Assembly: GCF_021462225.1 (NCBI RefSeq)
Contig: NC_061796.1
Span: forward strand, 46,414,891-46,478,890
Reading direction: 5' to 3'
Length of the DNA stretch: 64,000 nucleotides
Source of the DNA: Girardinichthys multiradiatus
Lineage: Eukaryota > Chordata > Actinopteri > Cyprinodontiformes > Goodeidae
Below the pieces are notes generated by a model that was not told where the DNA came from, searched no databases, and was given only the letters and a program-made list of their open reading frames with translations. The translations under genes and the position numbers were made by a program. Below are positions 33,211 through 45,297 of this stretch, piece by piece. The first letter of the stretch is position 1. Each line of letters opens with the position of its first letter.

Positions 33211-36200
33211 CCTTGACTGAATTCTTCCGAGGACATCGGCAGGAGTGTCTGATCAACCTGGGAAGAGCTTCCCTGCCTCAAACCCTTTTAGTGTTAAGGG
33301 GTGGAGGACTGCTGACTCGGTGCTCTTGGAGACTCAGCGCTGGAATCCAAAAGAACCACATTTTATTTCTTCCAGAGACGGTGAGAAACAATGAATCAGC
33401 ATAATTTAATTATCATCAATAATAATTTGCTTAATAGTTTAATTATAACCAAAGGCCTATAAATTAAATTGCAAAATATAAAAACAAAAACAAGCAGAAA
33501 TAGAGCCTTGGACCAGGAGCGAGATGTACGGACCTCGCTGGCACGGTTGATGCCATGCTGCATGCGGGTGACCAGTAATTCACCAGTAGAGACACCTCCC
33601 TGTACGGTTGAGTGAGGCTCCCCTAACCAGTTAATTAGGGGGAAGGCGATTAGGGTGCCAGAAAGCTCTAAACTCTTGTGGAGACGTCTGCAGGTTTTAA
33701 AGGAATATTCCCCCATTTACCAGTAAGTAAAGGGTGTGGCAAGTCTGTCAGTATGGGACAGCGGTTAATTTCTAAGGGATCACCTCCTCCTCCCCCAGGG
33801 AGAAACGTGTGAAAAAATATGGACCACAACGCAGCAAGTGCATCAATATATGTGTTAAAACGTTTGCAGCTCTACAACATTAAAAGGACTGAGGAAGCAA
33901 CAAAAGAGAAAAATAGGAAAAAAGAGACAATGGATGACAGGTATGTGAAAAACTAACTGACTGACTGACAATATTTCTGATTGTGTAAAATCTGAACCAT
34001 GTACTTAACCTTTTTCTCTGCCTCTTACACACACACACACACACGGGGATTCGCTCCCTGGACATTAGACACCTGCCCTCCCCACGGCTTCACTCCACCA
34101 GAGACGCTTCTTCAGCATGACCTGAAAGGGAGAGGTCCTGCCCGCCTGCTGCAGATGACAGCGGGAAAGTTTCCACCAGAACAAAACTCAGAAGAAGTCT
34201 GGTAAAAAGCCCAAAACCCACTGAGATGGGCAACAGTCCATGCTGTTTGCCAGAGCCAGAACAGTGTTACACTGGACTCATCTTGAGAGCACATCTTATG
34301 CAGACAGAGGAGAAACAGGCTGGAGCAAAGTTTTCCCTCCCTCCTGAAGAAGTTAAAGTGGACAAGGAAAGAGCAAATGTCCACCAACAAGCCAGGGGAG
34401 GGCCTGGGTTTTTGGACTGATAGGGGACTGGATGCCACAACAGTCCGACTCTGGAGCGGTCAACAAACTGAGGGGGGTAACGTACAAACACACACATTTG
34501 CAAACATCTTTTCTGTTTTTCTGCAATGAAGAAAGCTTATTAACTGCAGCTGATGTGGTTTTGACGTTGACAGACGTAACAAGAGGTTAAATGTTATTCT
34601 TGTGTTAAAGAGATTCTTTTCCAAAAGTCATAAAGTAATTATTTTAGAGAAACAAGTTCTCTCTCTCATCATGGTAGATTCAGGGTCAAATATTGCTACT
34701 AAAGGTCCTTAAAAGAAAGAGGAACACCTCCAAAACTCAGCAGTAACCATGTGTTTTCTATGTCAGCCTCAGGACAGATCCCACGGAGGAGCATTTTAAA
34801 GTCCATCGCATGTGTAACACCTGATGGACTCTCCTTCAGGTATTGTTTCCTGTTGTCAGAGTGAACCCTGTTAATCTAACGGGTAGAGACCTCTGAGAAT
34901 AGGGTTAGTTTTACTGCAGAGGGTCTCCGTACAGTCTGACGCAGTACTTCCAGTGGGGTACAGCTTTGGCCACAAGCGTTAACTGGAGCTTGAATGGAAT
35001 GTGCAACTTCATTGTTTTTACAGCAGCTGCTGGAAAGAGGTTAAATTAGCTGGTTTTCCCACTCTTCTGATTTTATGAAGCCTGCTGACTTACACTGTAC
35101 CTCATATCTGGTCCTGACAAAACTATGAAAAGCTTGGTTCTGCATTTTCTCCTCTGGGAAAAGAAAGACAATCTAATCACTTCTGTGTTGCATTGGAATA
35201 TAAAAACACTTGTTATTTTCTCTAACACCCCAACAGCAAAATGTTTCAGAGTAATGGGTTCAGTTAAACACATCTTCCCTGGAAAAAACCTGGAAAATGA
35301 GAATGGAAAGATGTATTTTTGGTTCTGAAGGTAAGAAAGAATCTAATGAGACAAGTGGTACCACAAAAACTCTCATATCATGTTCTCTAAAGACTCTGCT
35401 TAGTACAAACGATTATTTCACATGACCAATATTTCAAATAATGGAACATTTTCTAGCATTTGAATTATAACAGAGGGGTCCTGAGAATAACTTTCTTCCC
35501 CAACTTTCAAAACTTTAATAACCCTGATTTAAAGACAATTATGTCCAATTATGTCTTTTGAAGAGCTATAATGACATAAAATCTAGTTGGGGATTAAACT
35601 TAATTGTTCATTTTCTGGTTAAGTTTTAACACTGCAGTGTTTGTGTCTGTTTAGTTTCTGGGTATAACCATAAATGTCAATACTGGCCTAAAAATAATTG
35701 TCTGCATTTAACCTGAGCAGAGAAAATACAGCTGTGATCAAATTAAACTTAACAAAAAGAGAAATTTAACAGCAACTCTGCTGTCATTACAATGTTTAAA
35801 GTATGAAGAATTAGCAAAGAGTTTCATCAGCAAATCATTTGGATTCATATCAGAGAAAACTGCTGCTGTGCTTCTAAATTATTTGAGATTATTTGAATTG
35901 TGTTCACTTATCTTTAAACAAGATCCTGATGATTATCAATCAAAGCATCTGGAGATATGCTAAGAAAAACATTTTTGAAAAGAGATTGTTGAAAATGTCT
36001 TTAAATTCCTGAAGCTTCATTAAGTCACTGAGTAGATTTGACGTCATTAAAACATTTATTAAATTTCATATTTACAATTTGATCAGGAAAAAACAACTAA
36101 ATTTTGTCCAACGGTGTCTCTGTCTGTGATGTTTGTCTTTGTTTCATTGGAATGAATGAATGTTTGTTCATATGTTGCTATAATAATTCATATTTAGAAT

Positions 36201-38942
36201 AATATTTTCTAACCCAGACTGATTAAAACCTTCAGTTTTCAGGAAAGATTCTTAACTCCTAAGAAGCAGCGTGTTTTTGATGTAAGTTGATGTGAACAGT
36301 TCTGCAGTCTAAGGTCCACTAAGATGGGTTGGAAGGACAGAACCGTGGGGTCCGCCCACAGCCCACCTACAGACAGCCTATCAGAGGTTGGTTCCGCCTG
36401 GCTCCGCCCACCTACCAGGTTTGAACACACCTTAACTTCCATGGAAACGCTCACCCCTCCCTTCCTGAGTTCAACACTGTTTGAAAGAAAAGTGAGAATA
36501 ATAAAGGGGGCTTGTTGTGAGAACTGCATTAAAATACATGTTTATAAAATGATTAAGGATAAAGCATGAAATTTAGATTTATGTGTTTTATAATTAAAAT
36601 GTTAATGAAATAGTTTAAACTTCAAATAATTAGTTTTGCTTGCAGAATCATTGGGGATGTTCATGTTGTTTTTTTCCAGAATTTATTTAGGTAAATTCAC
36701 AGTGGTGAACTCTGAGACCAATTTAATTATAATACTAATTCATTTGAAATACATGATGATAAATTAATTCATTCTTAATGAATAATTCTAATGATGTAAA
36801 TGGTTAAAACATAGCTATAAATATTTTAAATACATCAATCCTATGTGGTTCTAACTAGGTTAAAATTATATGCATGATTTCAAATGAAATTTAAAGGAAA
36901 ACGCCACATTACCTACACAAACTGAAGCTAACGAGATTATAAAATAAGCAGTCTAATAAGGGAAATAGACCTTTATATTAATGTACAAAATGAACCTTTT
37001 GAGGAGCAATATATTGGCAAGAAGGAAATAGACTCTTAATTTCTTTAAATTATATTTAATGTGGTCTTGGTTGCTAAAACATTTCTTTCAATCATTAAAG
37101 ACAAAAGACAAATGCTAAATTGACTAATGGGTTGAACCATGCATACAAAGAGGGGATGTCAGCCTTAATAAAATAAAATGAAACACTGAGTTATAAAAGT
37201 TTTAGCACGTTTGGAAGCAGTACTGTAACTATGGGGAAGGTTGCTCATATCTCCAGTGAGGACTTAGTGACGTTGTGAGACTTTGTGTTTTGTCTATAAA
37301 ACTGGTGCCCAGCTCCCCAAGGCCTCATCCTGAGAACCTGTCTGAATGTACGCCGTTAATTCCTCTAAATTAGTCAAAAGATTAATTCTCCTTCGCTGGA
37401 TATTTTGATGAAGATCCATGTAATTATTAAAGTAGTTTCTGCTTAATGGAAAAGGTAAAAATACAAACAGAATTATTTGAACCTTCAGTAACTGAACCAA
37501 CTGTTGGAAATAAAGAAGTTCAGACGGCAGCAGATCTAAAGTTTGACATCGCCAAGTGATACAGTGGATAAAATGCAGACTCAGAATGGACCAGTCTTAC
37601 TTATCAAAGTAAATATTCCTATTTGAAGATTTTGAGCTTTAATATGATGCAAACTGAGTTAAGCACCTGGGCTAATAATGAACCACTGCATTTGAATTTC
37701 ATGCTAAATAAGGATAGACATAAGTTTCATTTTGTTTTGGTGCAATGAAAACAAAGAATAATTTATTTATTCTAGAACTGTTTGAAGGCCACTGAAAACA
37801 GCGATTACTGTAGAAGTTTGTCTGCAACCGTATATCGAGCCTTCTCTCCAGGTGGAGCTGTCTGCCATTAGCAGGATGCAGTCAGATTACACCAACTGCA
37901 GCAAGGGTTATTTGACCAGCCAAGGAAGAGACATCGAAGGTCCAAACACAAACAGAGTCCATTCCAAGGTGCTGCTGGTGGCTCGAACAGTGGCTGCTTA
38001 CCGCAGACGGCTTCCTAATCCACCAGACGACTCCACTCCTGAGGGACGTCGGCCCAAGCCAACGGGCTGGAGCACTAGGCCTCCTCCAACCATCACAGGA
38101 TGTGAAGAATGGAGATCATCCCATGAAGGACCACAAGCCAAAGTACTGTGAGCTAATCACTGGAGAGTGACTGAAGAGGTGGGTGAAGAATGGATGAGAA
38201 GAAGATGTCTTTTATCTTCCTCAAGTCTCCCAAATTGGAGATGTACAGAAGATGGGACTTTTTGCATGTTTGTTCTCTGTCTTCATCATTGTTATGTTAT
38301 GTTGGTTTATTCTTTCCATGTTTTTATCAAAGCTTATCAGGTCTGACAGAGCTGTCTCCACATCAGAACCACTGAGACAGGTAACTGTAAAGGTAACCCT
38401 AAGAATACCACAGTGGCAGCAGGGATTGACCTCTGTGACGTGGTCCCCTGTGAAGGTCATGACAGTTGGTTTCAGAAAGCAGATGTGTACATTTGTGTCC
38501 GCACACCTGGGAGGCTAGTAATTGGAAAATGGTGTCCGGACTGGACTTATGTGTGCTGGAATTCAAATCCAAAAGGTTCTGTCAACGCATCAGTTTGATT
38601 AGAGACAAGTCCACCCAACGAGCTGACACCACTAGATATAATCCCCTGCTAATAACTGTCAGAGAAATGTGGAAGAAGTCCCGGCCTTCTGTTAATCATG
38701 CAGAACTTCATGAACTTGTTTTGGTTTTAGGAGCTGATGTTTCTGGAAGAGACCCACTGGGATTGTTTCAAATTCAGTTTGTGGATCAGCCTAAACCTCC
38801 TGATGAAGTTCTAGATAGTACTGGTGTTAGCTCTTCTCCTAGCCCAACCACACCTCCTCAAGCATTGGTCACTTACTTAAATGTCTCATCACCTGAAGTA
38901 ATATTGCAGGTTGAAACTGGATTTTTTGAGAAAAACACCTGT

Positions 38943-38986
38943 AATTAGTAATAAAAACGAATTTTTATTCGTTTTTATTACTAATT
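38943..38986. repeat. Perfect 20-bp stem hairpin near the 3' end of the LTR element
   Basis: 38943-38962 and 38967-38986 are exact reverse complements (AATTAGTAATAAAAACGAAT) with a TTTT loop. It lies about 150 bp before the 3' LTR. Role unknown. Confidence 0.8.
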
Positions 38987-39133
38987 TTATTGTTAATTTT
39001 TATTATTTATCAATTCACTTTTATAATTACATTTTCTTCTACTTTCCATCATTGTCATTCAGTAAAATTTATTTTATTGTTTTCTTCAGTGTTCGATAAC
39101 ATATGAAACTAGTTTCATTCTAATAGACGAGGG

Positions 39134-39466
39134 TGTTATGAAAATCTTTAGTTCCTTGATTTGTTCTTTGATTCTCTACAGGAACTGACAAAAGTATTAG
39201 AACCCCTCAGTTTTGTTCCGTTCTTCTCTTATTTAGTCTTAGAGTAAAGGTTTCTCAGCCTTCTGCTTGCAGCTGTGTGAGATAATATGTACGCCACACT
39301 GTTAAGATTATGTCTAGGACAACAGGTCTCTGTCTCTCTCTCTGGGCACTACTGAGCACATCTCCAATGTTGTAAAAATCCTTCTCTCTTGCAAGATTAA
39401 AATAAAGCTGATTCTGAGTGACAATCATTGGTCTCTGTTTTGGTAAAAACTAATTTTTCTACAACA
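39134..39466 (+). repeat. 3' LTR (333 bp)
   Basis: Same ends as the 5' LTR. It lacks about 75 bp that in the 5' LTR follow GGACAACAGGTCTC, and has a short TCTCTCTCTCTGGG in that place. Small substitutions are also present. Flanking bases do not show a clear target duplication. Confidence 0.85.
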
Positions 39467-40399
39467 CTTAACATAATTTTTTTTAACTCTTGCAAAACTT
39501 AAGCAAAATCACCTTTTTAAGTCTGTATTCGTGTGGTAAAGCTTTTACTAATAAAGCATTTTTACCTGGTAAAATTGTTGAGTCAGAAAGCTAGCGTGGC
39601 CACAAGAGGGAGCCATACTAAAAGGTCAAACTCCAATTGATTTATTCGAGATTTTATATCTGAAAGTCTTATATTCTGATATATGTTAATTCTTTGTTAA
39701 ATCAGTTATGCGCAGCACTTTATTTCAGCTGACTGTCTTAAACAGCTTTAGAAATAAAGTTGCTGCGTTATGATATCCTTTTATTAATCCATTTTTTTAT
39801 TTAAACTGGTGTAAACCGCTCTTTTTGTCTTTGTTAGGAAACTATTTTAGCATTTATGTTGGTCCTTTACTATTTTTTTCTCTTTTATGATTCATTTTAT
39901 TTCCCATTTTATTAGTTTTAATGTAGTCATATGAAGTTATTTATCTAAGTAAAGAAATATCACAAATTGTTTTATTAAATATTAACAGTTATAAACTGTA
40001 AAAATAAAACTGTTGTATTCCCAAAACAAGAATTTATTTTACTTTGGGCTCTTTTTTAAATGTTCCTACTTTAATGCATCTGTTAGGTGTCTTGATTAGA
40101 TCCCCACGCCTGCTGAGACTCTTTTCCATGGTTTTATTGTAATAATTGCATGTTTTTCTGAAAGCTATTCAGAATACATTCAGATATGCACATATGTTTT
40201 AATGGCGGCCTTTCTGGTCTGACGAGGAGGTAAAAGTATTTGTTTCAAGAAGAAGTTGAACCGAATACGTTGAATAAAATGCAAACAGATTCTCTGTGGA
40301 GTTCACTGACGTCTGGTTTTATAGATGCATATGTCAGATGAGCTTTAGCTGCATGACGCGGAGATCAGAGTTCATTTGACACTGGTTGCAGCTCAGTAA
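39467..40399. other. AT-rich spacer between LTR element and tspan13
   Basis: No gene recognised. A CTCF-like but imperfect CCACAAGAGGGAG occurs near 39600. Confidence 0.4.
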
Positions 40400-40573
40400 T
40401 TACCTGCAGCAGGAACAAAAGGTGAGTCATGTGCAGAGTCCAGCTGACCAATCAGCGCGCAGGAGCGGCTCCAGGAAACGCTGTCCTGCTTCTCCACCTG
40501 CGGAGCCTGAAGGCGGACGAACAGCTGTTACACCTGAGACACTTTGTGGATTTCTGAGGAGGAAACAGCAGCG
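40400..40573 (+). promoter_or_regulatory. tspan13 proximal promoter and 5' UTR
   Basis: A GC- and CpG-richer stretch than the AT-rich flanks lies just before the tspan13 start codon. It has a clear CCAAT box (GACCAATCAG, CCAAT at 40448-40452) about 120 bp upstream of the ATG. No TATA box is obvious. The transcription start cannot be placed from sequence alone. Confidence 0.45.
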
Positions 40574-43500
40574 ATGGTTTGCGGAGGATTCGTTTGCACC
40601 AAGAACGCGCTTTCTGCGCTAAACGTCGTTTATGTTGTGAGTAACACTGATGTGTTTCTAATTCCGAGTTCTTCTGTGGGAGGAGGAGAAAGTCTGGCTG
40701 GAAAATGTCAACCTGACCGGGACTAAACAGCTCATTGTTCCTGCTGTTCTTCCCAGAAACAAGCAGCAGCTGTTCTGTCTTCGTTGTTCCTGCTGATTCT
40801 TATCATCTTTGGGTTAATTAGTTCACTGGTTTTTCATTTACATTCAATCAATCAAGTTCAGCTGTTAAAAATCAGCAGTTCTAAGCAAAACTGGCAGAAA
40901 AACGAAGAAAACTGATCTGGAATTAATCTTAAAAGCCAGAATATGGTGTCATAATTAGGACTCTTAGAAAAATAGTTTTTACTCAAAATGTTGTAAGTGA
41001 AGCAGAGCAGGAATGTTCTTAGAAAACATTAAATGTCAAGGAAAAGAATAGTTTTTCCAGTTGAATTTTGAAAAAGATTAATAAACAAGAATAAAAAAAA
41101 ACAGATTTATAACCTTCAGTTCAACAGCTGAGATGATTTAATTGGTTTAAAGAAATAAAATTGACATAATTTACAAAGTTGTCGATTCAAACATTTGACC
41201 TGAAGAAGAGTCAAGTTAGACTAAAACCCACAATTAATTTCCACACTGACTTAGTCTTACAGCTCCGACTAATCTGAGGAGTCTCATCCTTCTGTTTCCA
41301 GCAGTTGTTTTCCTTCTTCGTGGAAAATGAAGCAGTTTTCTGAAATAAAACAGAAACTCTTCTGCCTTTAGCTCAACTTTGATTTCTGTCCTTCTCTAAA
41401 GACCCTGCAGAGAATATAAAGGTGCAGAAGACTGTTTGCTGGTCTTTATTAGTTGAAGGGTTGGGCAGGGGGGCTCCAGGGTCCTGCATGTTTTCGACTT
41501 TAAAATCTCCCTTTTTAATTAAATCAACTTGTTGTATATTATCAAGAGAAAAATGTCCTCCTCGACCTGCAACATTTAAAACCCACAGAAAATTACCATG
41601 CTGTCCGTACGCGACTCCATAAGGGACTGTTTCTTTTCTTTTCACTGGTTTTCATCAGTTCCACCTTTTTTTTTTGCACAGGCTTGTAAAGTAGCATCCA
41701 GCTCAACGCCAGCAGGATAAAATGCATCGACTGGTCACACACATTATAGTCTGAAGTTTGTATTTACAGATCCCTCTTCTAGTGGAGGGCTCTGTTTTAA
41801 TGTAGCGTTTGGGAACAAAGCTGAAGATGTCGGGTTATGTTCAGCTGGTTGATGTTTCCTACAATATTAAATTTTAAGAGGATATAGATGGATCAGCTGA
41901 ATGTAGGAAGCATTTAAAAACAGAAGTAAAGAGCAGATGGATCCCCTCCAGATGTTCCCTCCTGCAGGGCTTTTTCTTCTTTTTACATCGATGTCTTATG
42001 TATGTTTTTGCTTTTTTTTTAAACGGTGTGTTTTCTGCTGTCAGGATAAACTCTTTCACATACGACCTTTTTCTCTGTACATTTAATGGACCTTCAGGGC
42101 TCTTTGTCAGAATGATGGTGTTAGAAAAACTGAATCCAAGTTTCTTTAAGCTGCCACAGTAGTAATAGTTTCTGACCCTTTTACATCAAAATGATGGAAA
42201 ATGTCTTCTTTTACACATTAATTCAGGTAAACATTTAGAACTAAAAGTCGCTGAATGAAATTTTAAATCCTGCAGTTTCTATGAACAAACTGCAGGATTT
42301 AAACAGAAAACTCAACGGTTTTAATTGAAGCTTTTGCTTATAATCTCCACCCAGGACACATGAATGTCCTGATATTTGAACTTGTTAAGCAGTATCCTTC
42401 TCCGCTCACGCCTCCCTGTGTCCCCTCAGATGGTGGGTCTGCTGCTAATCGGAGTGGCGGCCTGGGGGAAATGGTTCGGCCTGGTCTCCAGCATCAACGT
42501 GGTGGCGGGGGTCATCGGAGTGGGCACCTTCCTGTTGCTGGTGGCCTTTGTGGGGCTTTGCGGCGCCCTGAAGCACCAGCAGGTCCTGCTCTTCTTTGTA
42601 TCCTTTGACTTTAGACTGTTCCACAGTTCATCTCCACTCTGAGCGTTCAGGATGTTACATTTCCTCAACGTAAACCAGTACATGGTGATCCTGTTTACAG
42701 TGTTTGTGTTGCAGTTTTCCATCTCCTGCGCCTGTCTGGCTCTCAACACAGACCAACAGGTGGGTCCAATTTCCCGATCTTGTCTTCAAACATAAATGTT
42801 CTCTCTCTCTAAATTCGAGTATTCTAACTTTTGTTTGTAAGACCAGATTTTTGGAGGTTTTCCTCCTGCACAGCTTTAAGGTTTTTAAATTTCCGTTCCT
42901 CTGTTGTACATCTGTGGCTCTAAGAGAAGCAGGGGCTTTGGTTTAATTCCAGGAGATATCATCGTTATTCAGCCTTCCTTAAATTAGAGATAACATGGAT
43001 CCGTTTAATCTTTTTTTCAGTTGTTTATTTATAAAATACAATAAATGAGGAGGATGACTATTTTAAGATGGGGAATACCACAATGATCTGCAGATTTCTC
43101 CCTATGCAGAGCAGAATATAATGAAACCATTATGGAGGAATTTCGGGGATCAGGTTCCTTGGCAAAGCTAATTTCCTCTTCTGTGATGGCAGTATTAATG
43201 CTGAACATCAGCAGATGTTTTAGAACATCTTCTGGCTTTCCAAGGACATCCATCATTTTTCAAGACGGTAGAAAACCACATTGAAAAGGCCCGGCTGAGG
43301 AAGAGGACGGTACTGAACCGTCTCCAACAGACAACGTTGGATAATGTAGAAACAAAAATGAATAAAGACCCATTACTGTTAAGACGCCTGAAGACCCGTT
43401 CGCGAGAAGAAGTGGACCAAGTAACATCTGGAACTGTTGCCTCCCAGGCAGTCAAAAGAAATGCATAAAGAGGAGAATATTTTCAAAAAGTCTCAACTTC

Positions 43501-44064
43501 ACCTGATTCTCAAGTTGTTGTTTCTTGATGCTCATTCTCTTTGTATGGAGACACATTAACACTTTCCAAATGTTGTTGAATGTCCAGAACAAGCTGCTGG
43601 AGGTCGGTTGGAACAAGTCCGAGGTGACTAAGAAAGATGTGGAGAAAACTCTAAACTGCTGTGGCTTCTCTTCTGTTGTTTACAACAGTTCCTGTCCCGC
43701 TGTGAGTTAAACCTTTTGCTCCGTCTTCTTCTGGGCTGTAACTTGATCTGGGTTTTGCTAACTCTCTCCTGCCACCCATTCAGCAATGCTACACCACCCC
43801 TCAGACCTGCGACCCTTGTTCCTCCATCCTGCAGAAGTACGCCAGCGAGGTGCTGCGCTTCGTGGGCAGTATTGGCCTCTTCTTCAGCTTCACTGAGGTC
43901 AGTCTCGTCTTCACAGCGATTCAGATTTGATTCTTATCGTCGGGGTGAAGTTCAGCCAACATTTAGAAATTCTGCCCTGTTCATTTCAGATTCTTGGAGT
44001 TTGGCTCACCCATAAATACAGAAACCTGAAGGATCCTCGATCAAACCCTGGAGCGTTTCTGTGA
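40574..44064 (+). CDS. tspan13: Tetraspanin-13, complete (204 aa)
   Basis: Four-pass membrane protein of the tetraspanin family, which organises membrane microdomains. Exons: 40574-40636, 42430-42597, 42679-42759, 43588-43701, 43784-43897, 43990-44064; each border is GT/AG and the sum gives 204 aa, the known TSPAN13 length. It begins [20 protein letters not shown], typical of the TSPAN13/TSPAN31 subfamily. The large loop carries LNCCGF (CCG signature), then [11 protein letters not shown]; the C-terminus is [14 protein letters not shown] followed by [10 protein letters not shown]. The loop sequence LLEVGWN fits TSPAN13 better than TSPAN31. The start codon has a good context (GCGATGG). Intron 3 holds a degraded DNA-transposon piece. 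It converges with bag6. Confidence 0.94.
43030..43465 (+). mobile_element. Decayed Tc1/mariner-like piece in tspan13 intron 3
   Basis: Part reads as the C-terminal half of a fish transposon family known to me (ending in a [24 protein letters not shown] run followed by VKRNA), with many breaks. Family name uncertain. Confidence 0.4.
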
Positions 44065-45142
44065 CCGCTCACACTGAAACAAACCAAACTGCACTGCTGA
44101 AGAACTGCTTCGACCTTTGTTGCTGTAGTGAGCTCTGTTTGTGGATATGTTTGTCCGATTCAATGTTGATGATTCCAAATGTTTAATACATGCATCAATA
44201 ATTGTTTAATTTGTGCCCAAACAAAGGATAAACTAGGATCTGGTGCATCCATTTGATCAGTGAGTATGTACAGATAGAAAACATTGTCTCTGTGCTGTAT
44301 TATGACATGCACTTCTGTGTTATGGTTTATTTGTTAATTATAATATATCCATATCAGTCTCTTTATTTAATGATGCATATCATTGGGTTTTCTCTTGGTG
44401 AGTTTAAGGTGAAAATGGAAGTTTGGCGAACAGCGTCTGAGCTCAAAATAAAACCAAATCCTCTGAACGTGGAAGCAGTGAAATATTTTTCTGTCCCTGC
44501 AGGTTTTTAAGTGATTAATGTTTAAAACTGTGAATGAATAAATGAAGACCTGGAAAAAGTAAAGATTTTACTTCTGTTCACTTGGAAGCTCACAGGGTTC
44601 TCAGTTTTTCTCGGTTCAGTAAATCTTAAGGGTTCAAAGAAGCAACAAAATGACAGACATTGTTAAACCACAACAGCACTCATCCAGTTAGTATTTTTAA
44701 GACAAAACTATTTTTATTCGTTGACTTTTCCAAGTTATGATTTGGGAAAATTAACCTGGAAGGCCCCTGAAGTGGAAATGTAAGAAGCTTCTCAAAATCC
44801 CAAATCCAATATGGCCGCCATGTGTTTAAAAACACGAGCTTAAGTTAAAAAAAAACTACTTATTTGCACTTCGATTTATATCCAATCCAATCTTTTACAC
44901 ACGCAATGCAACCTCTGTTAATGAACCAGTTCCTTTGGTGTTTAAATGTAAAGAAATGCACTGCTAGCATTTGATGCTCCTGAGCACAGACAGGGTACTG
45001 GTTCCTAAACCTGCAACTGGAGCGTGCTTCAGTTGGGTTTGTTCTGACCTTGGAGGTGAAAGATGGATCTCTACAAAGAGGCCTTTTAAATTATTTATGG
45101 TTTTTGTAATTATTTGCATTGTTCAGATTAATGCAGAGTTTT
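44065..45142. other. tspan13 3' UTR and flank
   Basis: The probable 3' UTR has AATAAA near 44536-44541. No other gene seen. Confidence 0.5.
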
Positions 45143-45297
45143 ACAACCCTGTTCCTCCAGGCACACTGGCCTGCATGTTCGAGATGTCTCCCTGATTTCA
45201 ATGGATGGCTCATTAACAGGCTTTTTCTGCGCAGCAATCATCTGAATCAAGAGAAACATGTAAAATAGCGCAGGTCAGTGTGCCTGAAAAACACTGG
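45143..45297. repeat. Short inverted-repeat element (MITE-like)
   Basis: Left end CCTGTTCCTCCAGGCACACT and right end GGTCAGTGTGCCTGAAAAAC are inverted; the centre has GGATGGCTCATTAACAGGCT. The family is common in teleosts (from memory). Confidence 0.6.

Larger units (their letters stand above)
32796..39466 (+). mobile_element. Decayed LTR retroelement / endogenous retrovirus-like provirus
   Basis: Two direct LTRs (32796-33189 and 39134-39466) enclose 5.9 kb. A primer-binding site follows the 5' LTR and a short purine run (GACGAGGG) precedes the 3' LTR. No long gag, pol or env frame remains and no reverse transcriptase motif was seen. Short frames exist at 33213-33404, 34226-34420 (starts MGNS, a possible N-myristoyl Gag start, weak), 37852-38151 and 38466-38948. 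34440-37850 shows nothing recognised. The element may be non-autonomous or simply old. Confidence 0.75.

Noticed and set aside
34226..34420. Functional Gag starting MGNS
   Set aside because: The frame is only 64 aa with no capsid or zinc-knuckle motif; kept only as a note in the LTR element.
38252..38518. Functional envelope gene
   Set aside because: One hydrophobic stretch and some cysteines are present, but frames are short and broken and no family signature is recognised.
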